From Atherinomorus stipes (taxonomy: Eukaryota > Chordata > Actinopteri > Atheriniformes > Atherinidae): a stretch of 64,000 nt of DNA. The stretch covers positions 558,001 to 622,000 of the forward strand of contig JALJCO010012849.1 of NCBI GenBank assembly GCA_023101725.1, given 5' to 3'. Under the pieces are notes generated by a model. The model was not told where the DNA came from, did not search any database, and saw only the letters and a program-made list of their open reading frames with translations. The position numbers and the translations under genes are program-made. Positions 1 through 14,100 of this stretch are shown piece after piece. Within the stretch, counting starts at the first letter, position 1, and the number at the start of each line of letters is the position of its first letter.

Positions 1-3000
1 TGATGTGCCTTTGATCTCAGTCTATATTTAGCAGTTTGACGGCAAAGAAAAAGAACAAACGCTCCAATTCACACTTTGTCACCACCATTATACTGAACAA
101 ACTCATTCAAAGTCAAGGATTATGAAAGAATACTGTAAATCTAATTAAAGCTTGTGAAACATTGGAATGACAAGGTGAACAGTTCCATTGTGTCGCTCTA
201 CATTTTCATGGTCACACAATTTAGAGACAAAAAACAAAAAGCCTCATAAGTGTTTGAGTGATGCTGAGTGGGAAAATCGATGTGAAATGTGAAAATAGAG
301 AACATGTGAGGGAATGAATAGCGCTTGTGTTTGACTCGTCTGCCTCGGGCATGCGCGTCATTGTTCTCATGTTTGTTTTTGTGCATTGCGTTTGATGTAG
401 AGGATTGTTAACACCTGTGAATTACATTTGCTTATAATGGAAGATCCAGAAGACACATTCTTTTTTTCAACCTTTTCCATCAGTGAGATTAATATCTCCC
501 TTACAAATCTCCTCTCCTTGTGGTTGCTCGATCGATCGCTGAAGCTCCCTTGTGGATTCCTTTTCTGACAACGCTTTGAAGCACAGAAAAGATGGACTGT
601 GTGCAAAACATTGCACAATACAGAACTTTTTAACAAATATAGCTGCACTAAAACAAATGTTGTGTTCTAGATGTATAGATTAAGGGATCATACAGTATTT
701 TTTTTTAAAAAAAGGTAGATGTTGTTTCCCTCTTAAATTTTTAATCTAAAAACTGAGTTCAGCCATAAGAGTTTCCTTTTAGCCATTTTATGAAGTACAT
801 GATAAAAACGTGTCTTTTTAAGTACACTTGGGATTAGCTGCTTATAGTTAGCTGTAGGCCCACAAAGTTTTCTAACCTCTTTGCATCATAAATGAATAAT
901 ATGACTTAGAAACTGCTTTAGCTGAATCATTCCCACATTTTGTCCTCTTACGAAATCATAGCAATTACTTTGAACTGTTATGTAAACTGTCTGTTCTGTA
1001 GCGTTTTGCAGGGGCCGACCCTGACTGGATCGTACGGTTAAAAGTCCACTGGGCTTTTTTTCCTCTGCCGGAGAGTAAACATCATAATGGCTGCAATTTA
1101 AAAACAAAGCAATTACATGAACAATTTAAACTGCCTCTTCAGACAGTACATACACAAGTATATAGATTTGTTTTGTTTTGATTTGTTTTCTTTTTGGGGG
1201 ATAATGTATCTGCTGTGGGAATTAATGCGAGTTCTTCTGATTCATCTGTGTTTGTGTAAATGTGAGGATTCATGTGGGAAGCAGCAGGACAAAAGTGTGT
1301 AAACTGGCTGCATGAAGGCTACCAAGGTCCTTCTTCTGTGAAGCTTGGTGACTTTATATGGACTGCACAGCTCTCAGTGGCTTATTGTAGCCATTATAAG
1401 GGATATGTTTTTTACTTTTTCCCCTCATTTATGTATATACAGTATGCGAATTGTACATCTCCTATATGGAAAAATCCTATTCATTTTTAAGGTGGCCATG
1501 ATTTGCATCGTATTTATTAGAGATGTTTGATATTGGCTTTTTTATCGATATCCAGGATTGTCCAACTTTTAATTTTCAGTATCTGACATTAACCTATACC
1601 GATCTATGCAGACTCTCTCATATTTTGAGAAATACAAGTATATTCTGCTCCAAGTTCAAAGATCTCAAAATAGCCTTAACTCTGCAAGAGGAGTTCATTT
1701 TGGACATCAGGCTGCCAGATATCAGATTCTATCAGGTATTAGCCAACATGTGGCTAATTATAATGTTTCTGACAACTTGGTAACTTAACCAACAACTTAA
1801 AACCAGACATAAGCAGCTTCAAATCAAGTCCGTCTGTAGCAGCAGCAGCAGCTGCACCGTAGGCACATGACTCTAAAAGGAATGCTGGGATATGAAGTTC
1901 TTCCAGAATATCATGGACTTTTTTACATGCTGGACTGGTGCTAGTGGAACTAGATAGCGGAACAACGAGATATCGCAGGATTTTGTTAATGAAAATATCG
2001 GTCTGAAAAAAACAATACTGATGTTTTCCAAAAACACATTTTAATGCCGATATCGGACGGTAATGTCGGTAATATCAGTAATCCCTACTTTACATGTTAA
2101 GAGTTCAAATAAGAAACTTGTGTCATTCATGTTTTGTTTTTGGTATTTTTGTTTGGGTTTTTTTTTTTTGTTTTGTTTTGTTTTGTTTTTTGTTTGTTTT
2201 GGGGGGTTTTTTGTGTTTTTTTTTTTGGTTATATCAAATATTTATTGGTCACATTTGGTGTGATAGTTAAAATAAGAGTGAGTCCACAAAATGTTGACCT
2301 GTTGAGGGAAAACAAGAAACTGTGGCTTCACTTTGAAGAGTTTTGTTCTTCATTGTCATCTGGGAAAGGTCTCACCTCAGTTCACCGTGAGATATGTCTG
2401 ATCCTCCATTTGTCAAATTTCTACCTTTAAAAAGCTGTTCAATTTCAAGTCCATAAGTACAGTAAACTGTGTCAGAAACTGTAAACAAGACTTGAGAATC
2501 CATTTGGCATGTTTTCAATGTTAAATCAATAAGAAATCCTATAAAGACCAGGCAGTAATGTGTACGGGAAATATAGTATTTGATTATATTCCTCAAAAAC
2601 CTTTGATAGTTTTAAGTGTAAAATATTTTCGATTTTGATTTGTAATTAGGCCTAATCACTACATGTGACATGGAGGATGAATGCTAAAATCTTACATTCA
2701 AGTACACAGATTAATAACCTTCATTTGCATATTCCCCAGTGTCGGGACTTGGAGAACAGATGGCCAAACTGGGCCAAACTGTATAAAATGGTCACTTTGG
2801 AAATCTTGTCTCAACTGTCTGGGCGAAAAGCTGCCTAATGTTGTTCTGCTTCACTTTGTCAGAGCTGGTTTTTATATGTTGTTCCAGTTGACTAATCATT
2901 CTCTTCCTGGATGAATTTTGTTTTCAGGTCAAGCCTGAAAGCTTTTTCATTTGTGGTTCTTCATTTGTTCTTCACCAGTAGCTCGTATACTGATACTGGG

Positions 3001-4199
3001 ACAGCTTTACACATCTCACAAGTGTTTCCTTTACTATAACTCCACTTTATTGTAACTCCAACAGTCTTTAAATGGACCTCATGGCTGCAAAGATGCACTC
3101 ATTTCATTATGGGTGTGCAATTTCCAAGCAGAGATCTAAAAAAATAAGTACAGTGCTCATATATATAATATTTTGACAGATGGATAAAAGTAGATAGATA
3201 CAGTATATGGATAGATGAATATGCTCTTGACTACAATTTGAATGCAAGTGGTCAATTGTCTTCTAATTGCATAATCTTTGATGGTTTGTGTTTGCTGTAA
3301 TAATGGGATGGTTTAGAAGTTTAATGCAGTCCTGAATTAAATTTGAAATGAAGAGCTATTTGGACTGTTAAAGAGGACTGCAGGGGTTGTCTTTTGGTGT
3401 AGAGAAATTACCACAGACTGACCCTGTAACTGTAACTGCAACCTTCAGAAAGCCGAAATATAATACATCTGAAAATCTTCCACTTGAAAATTATGCTGAT
3501 GGAGTTGCCGTTAAGAATGCAAACACTGTCTTTGTATTCATGTTTATCTGTATGGAATCTTTCAAACTTCATGTGAATATAGTCTAGGGTTAGATTAGAT
3601 GTAGTAGTAGATGCATAATGAATTAGGGGGACCCCCTCATAGAACTTCTAATTATAGACGGGCTGTAGTCAAAACTCTGCATGCTCTGAGAATCTCCCCT
3701 CAGGAATTCTAACACACTTGCTCCCGAATCACAGAGCTTCCTGGTATCCCTCGTTGATAACAGACTCACCCGGGTTTGCAGAGAAATCCAGCTTGCTTTA
3801 TCTCATCTGTGTGTTTGGGGGGCTCATTAGCGTAACCCCAAGAGTAGGTTAAGCTGCACGCAGTGTTTGTCCAGAGCCCGGGGGACATTTAGCATTCAGA
3901 CAGCACAGTTCAGAAGCGGCTGCCCCTCACAGGTTTAGTTATTTCTGCCAAGGCAGGTTTCTTTTAAGCAGTCTGAAGTGCAGTGAAAGTGGTTCTGAGT
4001 GACAGCGCTAAAACAGATTCTGTCTAGACGTGTTAAAGTGGATCATAAAAGCAGCTTTATTCCCGCTTATGTGTCAAAAAAGATGAAATTATTAATGTCA
4101 GGTCGATGAGGCTTTCCAATTATATCCTGTCTTTAAATTCATTACTTTTACAAGTTTATTTTTGTTTCTTTTTCACCTCTCACATCTGTGTTATTTCAG
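1..4199. other. TTYH2 intron sequence, no gene seen
   Basis: There is no exon with tweety-like coding content here, so this is intron upstream of the first visible exon. It holds a degenerate hAT-type repeat (1518-2087) and a T/G-rich low-complexity tract around 2155-2235. The rest is unique-looking AT-rich sequence. The stretch at about 3620-4040 is less AT-rich than its surroundings, but I cannot assign a role. Confidence 0.6.
1518..2087. mobile_element. Degenerate hAT-type non-autonomous element
   Basis: The left end reads TAGAGATGTTTGATATTGGC and the right end is roughly its inverted complement (GCCGATATCGG ... AATCCCTA). These TAGGGATG-type ends are shared with the composite repeats elsewhere in the window. 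No target duplication survives and there is no transposase. Confidence 0.55.
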
Positions 4200-7100
4200 G
4201 GCACGAGTGACTTCTGCGTGTCTCCTGACAAATACGTCATGAGTCAGACGAAGGGAATCATCGGCTCTGGTAAGCCTCAGTGTCAACAAATTCAGAGTTG
4301 CTTTAACAGAGAGAGATTTCGCCAAGGCAAGGCATAATGGCTGAAAATCCCTTTGTGTTTTGAACAGATATTGTCCACTACTACATCTACTGCAATCAGA
4401 CTCTTTCCAATCCCTTTCAGCAGGTAAGAAATGTGCTGCAATGCTGAGAAGTATATTGACTGATTTGACTTATTTGTAAGCATTTGGAGATTCACAGGTC
4501 ACAAGGTGATCTGCATGTGGGTAGAGGCATTGCTAAGTGGTTGGAAAATAACATCTTGTAGCTTTCTGTTAGCCGGAACTTGCTTGTAAAGTTCAGATCA
4601 TCACTACTTTTTAAAAAAAAAGTGCAAGAGGGAAACAGGTGAGAGGCTGATATTGGAAGAATGCTGCAGTGATGTTTCAAGATACACTATGTTGCAAAAA
4701 GTATTCGCTCACCTGCCTTGATTCCCATCTGAGCTTAAATCAATCAAATCAAATTTTATTTATATAGCACTTTTCAGGCATAACAGCTTTACAAAGTGCT
4801 TCACATATTAAAAACAACACATTACATCAACAGTCCCCCAATTTTATCTCAAACAACACACATACACATGCATACACATGCATACTCTCTCCCATGCACT
4901 ATGCACACCGATTTTAAATCCCCCCCGAATAAATCAAATCAAATCAAATCAAATCAAAGATACTTTATTGATCCCCGAGGGGAAATTCATGTTTCAGTAC
5001 AACCCGTCCAAGACACATAGACAAAACAAAAACATAACAAGACAGGATCAGGCAGACCGTGGCCAAGCAGCCCCTCGCAGGGCGCACCTTCGCAGAAAGA
5101 AAACGGTGACATGAGGAAAGATGGGTAGGTGGTAAAAAAAAGAGGTCTCTAAACTCTCCACGTACACAGGTGGAGACCTTAGAGACAAAAAAAAGACACA
5201 CCAATACATAGAAGCACAAACTAAGGCAATCACAACATGAAAGACACACTGTGGGCAGTAGGGAGGGAATCCCTCCAGACGCCAGGCGGGGGCGCTCGTG
5301 GCACCCTCCAGGCCCAAACTGTCCAGAATGGCGGGAAAAGAGAGTGGGCAACGGAAGCGTTGAGTCTTAGGGTTGTGTGTGTAGGGATCTTGTGTGTCCG
5401 TGGATGCGTGTGTGTGTGTGTGTCAGGCTGTGAACCCGCCTGAGTTCACACCCAGTCTCTGTCCACAGATGTTATGGTGGCCTTGAGGGTGCTGGCCAGG
5501 TGGTCCACTTCCCATGAGAGATGTGCGGGGGAGGGAACAGGGGAGGGATGCTGAGAGTCCATTCACATAGCTTTCTCGGGGAGTTTGCAGAGACAGCCTG
5601 TGTTAACCCAAACACAGGCCTCTCCTCAGGGTCGCCAAAGCAGATAGCAGAAGATGTTTTGAAACAGGTCAGACGTGGTGGTGTCTGCCTTGAGTCCGTA
5701 ACAGGTCTCCATGGCAGCATCAATCAGCCGAATCAGGGGTCAATTTTCCAGGAGCCGTGCCAGCTGCTCCACCGATGTTCCCACTTCGCGGACGAGATTC
5801 GGAACCGCAGCCAGGGTGCCAAGCTGGGCCTGAATGGCATCTAGCTTGCGATGAATCTCATGCAACGCCAGAGTCTGAGTGTTAATAGCACGGCTCATCC
5901 CCACACAAATGTCAGGCAGCGTGCCAGTAGCTGCCAGCAGCCCTCCAACTTTGCGATAAACCAGGAAAATGCCCACACCAATCAGCAGGAACCCGGCTAT
6001 CATAAATCCAAATAGGTAGAGATCTTCAACGTCCTCGATGGACAGCACCGACAGACACATGATCTTCCATTTGCCCCAGGAGTCGATCACATATCCCGCC
6101 GGGTGCGTCCCGTCGGGGCAAGGAGCGTCACCCCGTCCCGCTCTCCGGGTGGAAAAAATTTGATCAATTGCATTGAGAGACCAGTTGACCAAATCCATCG
6201 TAGTTGTTGTTTCAGATTCAGAAAGTTATGTAGACAGAGGCTCAGAGAGTCGACCAGACAGGAGAAGCAGGGAAAAATAAGGGAGGGAGGGAGCAGTAGA
6301 GAAAGCGTCCGCCTCCGTCGAGGGCAGAATGGGAATAACAGACTATCCCGAAGACATGTCTTGGCACCCGGTGAAGGAATGATATTCTGGGGTCCATCCA
6401 TATCAGGGCCCATCCCGTCCTAAAAAAGTCCTAATCCATAGGGTTCAATATGACGTTGGTCCACCCTTTGCAGCTAGAACAGCTTCATCTCTTCTGGAAA
6501 AACCTGCCCACAAGGTTCAGTAGTGTGTTTATGGGAATTTTTGACCATTCTTCCGGAAGCACATTTGTGAGGTCACACACTGATGTTGGACGAGAAGGTG
6601 TGGCTCTCAGTCTCCGCTCTAATTCATCCCAAAGGTGTTCTATCGGGTTGAGGTCAGGACTCTGTGCAGGCCAGTCAAGTTCATCCACACCAGACTCTGC
6701 ATCCATGTCTTTATGGACCTGCTTTGTGCACTGGTGCACAGTCATGTTGGAAGAGGAAGGGGCAATCTCCAAACTTTTCCCACAAAGTTGGGAGCATGGA
6801 ATTGTCCAAAATGTCTTGGTATGTTGAAGCATTCAGAGTTCCTTTCACTGGAAGTAAGGGGTCAAGCCCAGCTCCTGATAAACAACCCCACACCATAATC
6901 TCCCCTCCACCAAACTTTACACTGGGCAAAATGCAGTCAGTCAAACCATCATCCTGGCAAGCGCCAAACCCAGACTCGTCCATCTGATTGCCAGATGGAG
7001 ACACATGATTCATCACCCCAGAGAACGCCTCCACTGCTCTAGAGTCCAGTGGTGGTGTGCTTTAAACCACTGCATCCCACGTTTTGCATTGCACTTGGTG

Positions 7101-8129
7101 ATGTATGGCTTGGATGCAGCTGCTCCACCATGGAACCCATTCCATAAAGCTGTCTGTGCATTCTGCACACGCCAGCATCCGGTGACCCTGCTCCATCAGT
7201 TTACGTGGCCTACCACTGCATAGCTGAGTTGCTGTCATTCCCAAACACTTCCATTTTCTTATAATACAGCTGACAGTTGATTGTGGATTTGTTGCACAGG
7301 TGGCATCCTATCACATTTCCACTCTGGAAATCACTGAGCTCCTGAGAGCGACCCTTTCTTTCACAAATGTTTGTAGAAAAAGTCTGCATACCTGTGGCCA
7401 TGGAAGTGATTGGAACACCTGATTCCCATAATTTGGATGGGTGAGCAAGTACTTTTGGCAATATAGTGTTCTTAACTTTCAGTGATAATCCAAATTCTTT
7501 TTCTGTATCAAGGGAAACAGAACAAGTGAGACGGGTGCTGAAGAACTGTCCAATATATCGCTAAAATGATTTTAAGATTAGATTAATAAGAAGAAACAGT
7601 TGTTTAATAGCAAAACTAAGCTTTTCCAGTTGAAAAATGTAAAGAGAACTCATGGCATTTGGTTTTACAATGAGACTCTGCAGCAGTGTAAAAGGGTCTT
7701 GATGAGTGAGTGATGGGTGCATCAGAGTATGAGGAGTGGTGGATGGAGTGCTGCACTTGTTAGGCCCGGTGCCTACTATAAAAGCCCGAGGAGGCAGTCT
7801 TATAATCTGGGGTTGCATAAGCTGGTCAGCTCTAGGTTTAAAAGCATTATACACACAAAAAATGGGTCAGCTGACAACTTGAATATACTGAATGATCAGG
7901 TTTTTTTTTCCATGCATAGATATTATTGCTCCATGACGGCATTGACATATTCCAAGATGACAATGCCAGGATTCATCAGGCTCAGATCATGGAAGAGGTT
8001 CAGCATCCAAATTGTAACCCCAATGAAGATCTTTCGGATGTGCTGGAGAATATTACACACAGCAGTCAAAATTTTCCATTAATGCATATTTTCAAAATTC
8101 TTTACAGAAATTTATATTTGAATTTCTTG

Positions 8130-8166
<37 letters not shown>

Positions 8167-11100
8167 CAGTATTTATAAGTTCATTAATCAACAAAACAGA
8201 AATCTTTGCCCTAATATTTCAATGTCTGAATGAATTTCTTACTTATTAATCAATAAACAACAGCTGCTGTACAGAGCTGATTGAGTCAGACTGTCTGATT
8301 GTGTCCCCCCCTCAAATCCCACCAGCTCTGCATCCATTTTTTTTTTCACAGACTCTCCTTTTTCTATTTCTCCTGTATTTCTTTTTGCCAAATCATGCCT
8401 TAGTAACACAAATCTGCCAAGACAAAGGGATGATAAATCTGCCGAATAGATTAAACTATATGGTGAATCTCCCTTTTCCAACTCCTCTGAGGTTCTCTGC
8501 TGTCATTACGTAGAGAAGCAGCTGCAATTGTGGGTCACATCACTTCTTCCCCTCTGGCTTCAGTCAGCAGTTAAGTCAATTTCTGCAAGCTTTTGTCCAA
8601 AAAAAAAAGCTCAAATCTTGTTATCTGACTTTAATGGACATGCCCTGCAGAAGGCACAAGAGCAGACGAGCATCACCCAGCCCGGTAAACAAAGTCAGCA
8701 CTCTTTTGTGCCACTCAGGTAGCCAACAGGTGCAAAGTTCATTTGCGAGTTGGCAGCTGATTAGTAAATACACAATCTTTTTTTCCTGTTGTCCTCCTCC
8801 ATACAGTTTCTTTCCAATGTTTACCTCATTTGGTTAAGAACAAGTTAAAATAGAAAAGCCCTAACTGTTCAGGCCATTAGACTGCAGCTGAGGTTTGTTG
8901 TTTGGACCACAGACAGTCGTTAGATCCAGAAATAAGTAGGAGATAGTTACATTTGTGGATAGTCTGGGTAATTAACCATATCCTGTTTCAATTTAACATC
9001 CCCCCACAGGGCAGGGGGGTTTCCAGACTTCATGGGGTTGGATGACTGTGAAGATGCTGTTTTAATTTAGAAATGTGGCACAATAATTAATTTATGGGTA
9101 TGCTTGAATGATGATTTGTTGGAAAAAAATAAGAGAGGGTGCTGCATTTTAGAAAGAAAATTGTTGTTTAGATGTATTCTGCAAAATGTAAAGGATTATG
9201 GAGCCCCTGTTGGTTAGAATAAAAACTGACAAGCCTACAGTGGCAATGTTTTAATATGAAAATGATCAATTAACATAAAAAAAAAACCAAGAAGACAGTT
9301 TTAGATGTAAACTACCTGCTGACTTAAAAATATACAGTTTAACAATGGAATAAACAAAGTGAATAGAAATTTGTTGGGGAAAAGGGAATCATAAAATTAG
9401 CCTAAAATAATTAGCTTTAGCTTACATCAGCCTTGACTGCTCGTGCTTGCTTGACCAGAAACAAATATACCAACTTTTTTTTTTACAGTTTTATTTGATA
9501 AAACACATCATGCATTATGTTTCAGTATCTCTGTAAATAAGTTTTTTCCCGCACATTAAGGCAGTAAGTGAATTTTATTCAAACGTGGAGTACATAACTT
9601 GAGTCAAACAGGTTAAAGCTAACTACCCTAGCTTAAATGCTAACGATGGCCAAAGCTAATAGTGTTTGACTTTTTGACTAACTTAGGTGGTTTAACCTTT
9701 CTAAAAAAGTTATTAATTAAAATTTAAACAAGCAAACGCTGACAGACACCAGCCATTCTGCTCGTGTTATTATTTATGCTAATCTATAGGGACTGTTTCA
9801 AACACAGATTAATTTTAGGGTTCTCCACTTTATATGTTATTTGTTGTTGTTAATCTGTTTTTTTTTTTTTTCAGTTTTTGTAGCACAACAGTAATAAAGC
9901 GATTTTATATTGCAGAAACACTGAGTAAAAAATTTAACTTATATTGACATGCATCTATTACTGCCAAAAAAGAATGACTTGAAATGCAGAACCTGTGATT
10001 ATAATCCTACCCTTAAGTTACCACTGAGATCAATTTTGCACCTCATTTGCATGCTTGACTTAAATTAATTTTATCCTTTGCAGCCTCTGACCATCTTCCA
10101 GAGGTCTCTGACCACCATGCAGATCCAGATCCAGGGTCTGTTGCAGTTTGCTGTGCCTCTGTTTCCTACAGCTGAGGTATCGTGGATTCTATTTGTTAAT
10201 TTGTCTATTTGAGTTATATTAGGAAAATGTTTTCACATAAAATACCTGTGGAAGTACAGTATTTTTTTGTGACGTTACTTCTCTACACAGAGAGATCTTC
10301 TAGGTATCCAGCATATGCTCAACTCCTCAGAGGCCAGTTTGCACCAGCTAACCGCCCTGCTGGACTGCAGGGGGCTCAACAAGGTTTGTTCATCGCAGCC
10401 TAATTGGCAACACAGTCATACAAACTAGGCCAGCTTGAGAGTTTGTGGCAATGCAGGATTTCAGCGTGTTCTCAAAGTGGAACTACAACCAGAGCAGAAC
10501 AAGGAAGAAAAGAAATCAAACTTTCTTTAAATACTCGTAGATTTAGTTTCCTTTGGCATCTAACCACAACTGTGTGGTGCAGGACTGCAATGCGGTTTAC
10601 ATGAATAATGCTGAACGTCACTCTGAATGAGCAATACATGAATAAATATCTCTTCCTGGAGATGACACACACCATTGCTCCGAGTGCTTTCTCTTTGTTT
10701 CATTTTGCCTTCTGTGAGTTCAAACATGGCAACCAGAACAAGATCAACAAGGAAACTGTTTGTTGCCATTGTGTTTGTACTCATGTTCTCTCTTTTGACC
10801 TCTTTAGGACTACCTGGATGCGATGGTAGGGGTGTGCTATGATGGGGTGGAGGGTGTGCTGTACCTCTGCCTCTTCTCCATCCTTGCAGCCTGTGCCTTC
10901 ACTGTGATGCTGTGTGCTATTCCCAGGGCATGGAGACAAATTGCCTGCAGGTCAGTTTGTTCTCAGGCTTGTCTTCCTGCCTAAGCACCCTCATTTTAAG
11001 CATGCAGCACTAATCTCTATGTGCACCACATCCTGTAGTGTCTGAGCCAACCCATGCATGTCTCTGACTATTTTTATGTGCGATTGGCCATTTGGTTATT

Positions 11101-14100
11101 TACATAAACTATTTCCAAAGTGAGGGGAACGTGTTTGGCTACAAAATCCCTCCTTAAAGGTACAGTGTGTAAGAGTTACTGACATCTAGTGGTAAAGTTG
11201 GGTATTTGAAACTCCAATTAAACAAAGCTGGTACAGCAGTTTCAGTTCAGAGGGTTCTCACTTCACTCACGTTGTTTTCTCCATTTAGGGGCACCGTAGT
11301 AAAAATGGCAGCACAAATATGGCAGCCTCTATGTATGTGCACCCCCATGAAGTAGATGTAAATTACTCATTTTAAGAAAAAAAAAACGTATAACAGCTAT
11401 TCTTGTGAAGCGATCACACATCAATAGAAACACAGTTTTGGATTATATATTAAATTTTTCAGCCATTGACCTTTGTGTTTTTTACACACTGTACCTTTAA
11501 AATAAAATTTAAAAATGCAATTAGACTTATAGTGAGAGAACCAGTGAAGGAAAATTCCTTGTTTGCAGCTCTACATGCACACAACAGTAAAAAAAGAAAC
11601 TACTTCTATGTACATTTGTCAGCACCTTTATGCTAATATTCTTACTTTACCTGAGAGACTTGATTTATTCCCCCCCTTTAGGGAAAGAGATTACGACGAC
11701 ATTGACGAAGAAGACCCGTTCAACCCACGAGCGAGGAGAATAGGCTCCCAGAACCCCAACCATACGAACATGCACAGCTTCTGCAGCTACAGCAGCAGCA
11801 TGGGCAGCCAGAACAGCCTGCACCCTCCCGCCCCCACTGTCTCCAACGCCCCCATGTCAGAGTACATGTGAGTGGTGATTTCTAAATTTCACTCGCTGAA
11901 GAGATTATTTCTTCCAGCAACTCATATGTGTTTTTCTTTCTTTTTTCTAGGAACCAGACAGCTCTTTTCGGGGGAAATCCACGGTACGAGAACGTGCCTC
12001 TAATAGGACGAGGTTCCCCACCCCCCTCGGTGCGTTGGGTCCCAGAGGCCAAGTCCTTCTTATGATGTTATTTCCCTTAGAGTTACACATTTAGCCTCTA
12101 AACCAATGGAAATTCACTTAGTGGCTCAGCTTGCTTTCTTTTTATGACATATATTTACCTCAACAAAGCTCAAACAGCCACATTTATAATTCTGTCTTTG
12201 ACTTAATCTTATATTTTTGTTTTACTTTAAGTATTTAATGAGACTCTGTGCCTTTAGCTGTTGTCCATAACTTACTGGAGGCTGGCTCACTGTACGGTGC
12301 CAGAGCAAAGAAAGGAGAAGTAATGTAGTTAATATTTGATAGGGACAGAACACTATTTAACCTCTTTCAGACCTATTCCCAGTGGAGAGTGACATCAGTT
12401 TTAACTCTTAAACTGGTGTCACTCAAGATTTTCTTTTTCACTGCTGGGCCACTTGTCTTATATCACAGAGATAAAAATAGAAATGATTTTAATTAAATTT
12501 TCATTGGACACTGCTTTTTAATAATATATTCGAGGCAGGTGTACTTAAATACACCATTTAAATGCATGGTTGGTTGACATTTATAGTGAATACATTTTTT
12601 TCTTTTTTTTATTCTAATCAAATGGTGCTTTGAATTACTAACTTTGTACATTTTTCAATGTAAATTACTTTATATGTTTAAGTTTTTCTTTTTATTTTAA
12701 TCATCATAATCATCCACCTGGACATGAAACAGAAACTGAAACGTTCTTTGCCTTATTATTCGTTTTCCAATTAACACCAGCAAAAAAAAAAAACTGCATA
12801 TTTAAATTGTCCCTCATGACTACAACTGTGCAGCACCATGCAGTCGTCTTCTGCTAACAGCTTCTTTTATATATTTTTTTTATTTGTTTGTTTGTCATGT
12901 GTGTGTGTTCGTTTGTATCTTTCATTTCTATATTCCCTCTTTTTTTAAATCAACTTTTGGAGATATACTCTCAGCAGTATAGAAACCGAGTAAGTCTTTT
13001 CTGGTCTTCCTCAGGATAAACACCCTTCCTTTTCTTCTGTTGCACTCTATCTCCATCTGTTACCTCTCCTTTACCTCACATAACTTTGGTTCCTGTGCAG
13101 TTTTTCCTGTTTGGCATGGCTTTCACCCTCCACAACCTGTTGTCCTCATTCCACAGTTTCTCTCACGTAGAAAGGGATTTGTCTCCCCCTGGTGTTCACG
13201 GGGTGGTACTGCAGCCATGTCCCTCACTCTTAGCTCCCTCTCCTCTGCATGCAGTCATTCAATTCTCCCACTTGTGCTGGAACTAACTTCTCAGCAGCAG
13301 GGTTCATGTTAAGTACAATGAAACATGTTTAACCCAGGACGTGTTTTCCTTTATGGAGTAAGGGATTCATTTGTTTGAGTTGTAGTAGGTATGATCTTAA
13401 AGGAATATTCCACTGAAAATGTAACTTTTGCTTACTTTAAACATGAAATGTGGCTTGTAAACGTTTCTGTCTTGCTCATTTGTTGACATTGGTGACATGA
13501 TACACCATAATTAGCAGTGCAGGGTATTGTTTTAAATTTCTTGATACTTTTTTCCCCTTTTGTCATCATATCCATTAAACTATTGACCCTAAGATGATTC
13601 AGAGGGGAGAATTTTATCCTCAAAAGATAGATTTTCGGTGGATTTCTCCTGTAAGCACCTATCTCCTCCTTTTTCTTCATTTTAAGTAGGGATGCACGAT
13701 ATAATCGTTCCCTTATCGGTATCGGCCTATATCGACCTTAAAACTGAGTATCGGATATCGGCCACCCCACCGATTCTTAACCAATATTTAAAGTGTAAAA
13801 AAAAAAAAAAAAAAAAAAAAAACTTTCTTTTTTTACTGACATTAAAACTTCTAAAGACTAGGGGTGGAAAAAAAATATATTGATACACTGAAATATTGCT
13901 ATTTTCATAGCTTATATCATATTGACATTTAAAAACGCAGTATCGATCTATTTTACTAATGAAATCTTGTAAAATATTTCATCGTTTATCAAATTTTGTG
14001 TGAATTCATGAAATATCATGAGATTTTGTAACAAAGCGATGAAATCTCACAAGATTTTATAAGTAAAATGGATCGATGTCGCATTTTAAATCGATTTGAT

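Larger units (their letters stand above)
4685..7468 (-). mobile_element. Tc1-type transposon, decayed and split by younger insertions
   Basis: The terminal inverted repeats match. The left end is CACTATGTTGCAAAAAGTAT, and the right end reads on the complement CACTATATTGCCAAAAGTAC. TA precedes the left end; the right flank has mutated to TT. The transposase remnant lies on the minus strand. At 2.8 kb the element is well over the usual 1.6 kb because about 1.67 kb (roughly 4740-6405) of repeat has inserted in its 3' end, between the transposase stop and the left inverted repeat. Confidence 0.88.

Noticed and set aside
3620..4040. Possible upstream TTYH2 exon
   Set aside because: It is less AT-rich, but no frame gives tweety-like membrane spans and no matching splice sites were found.
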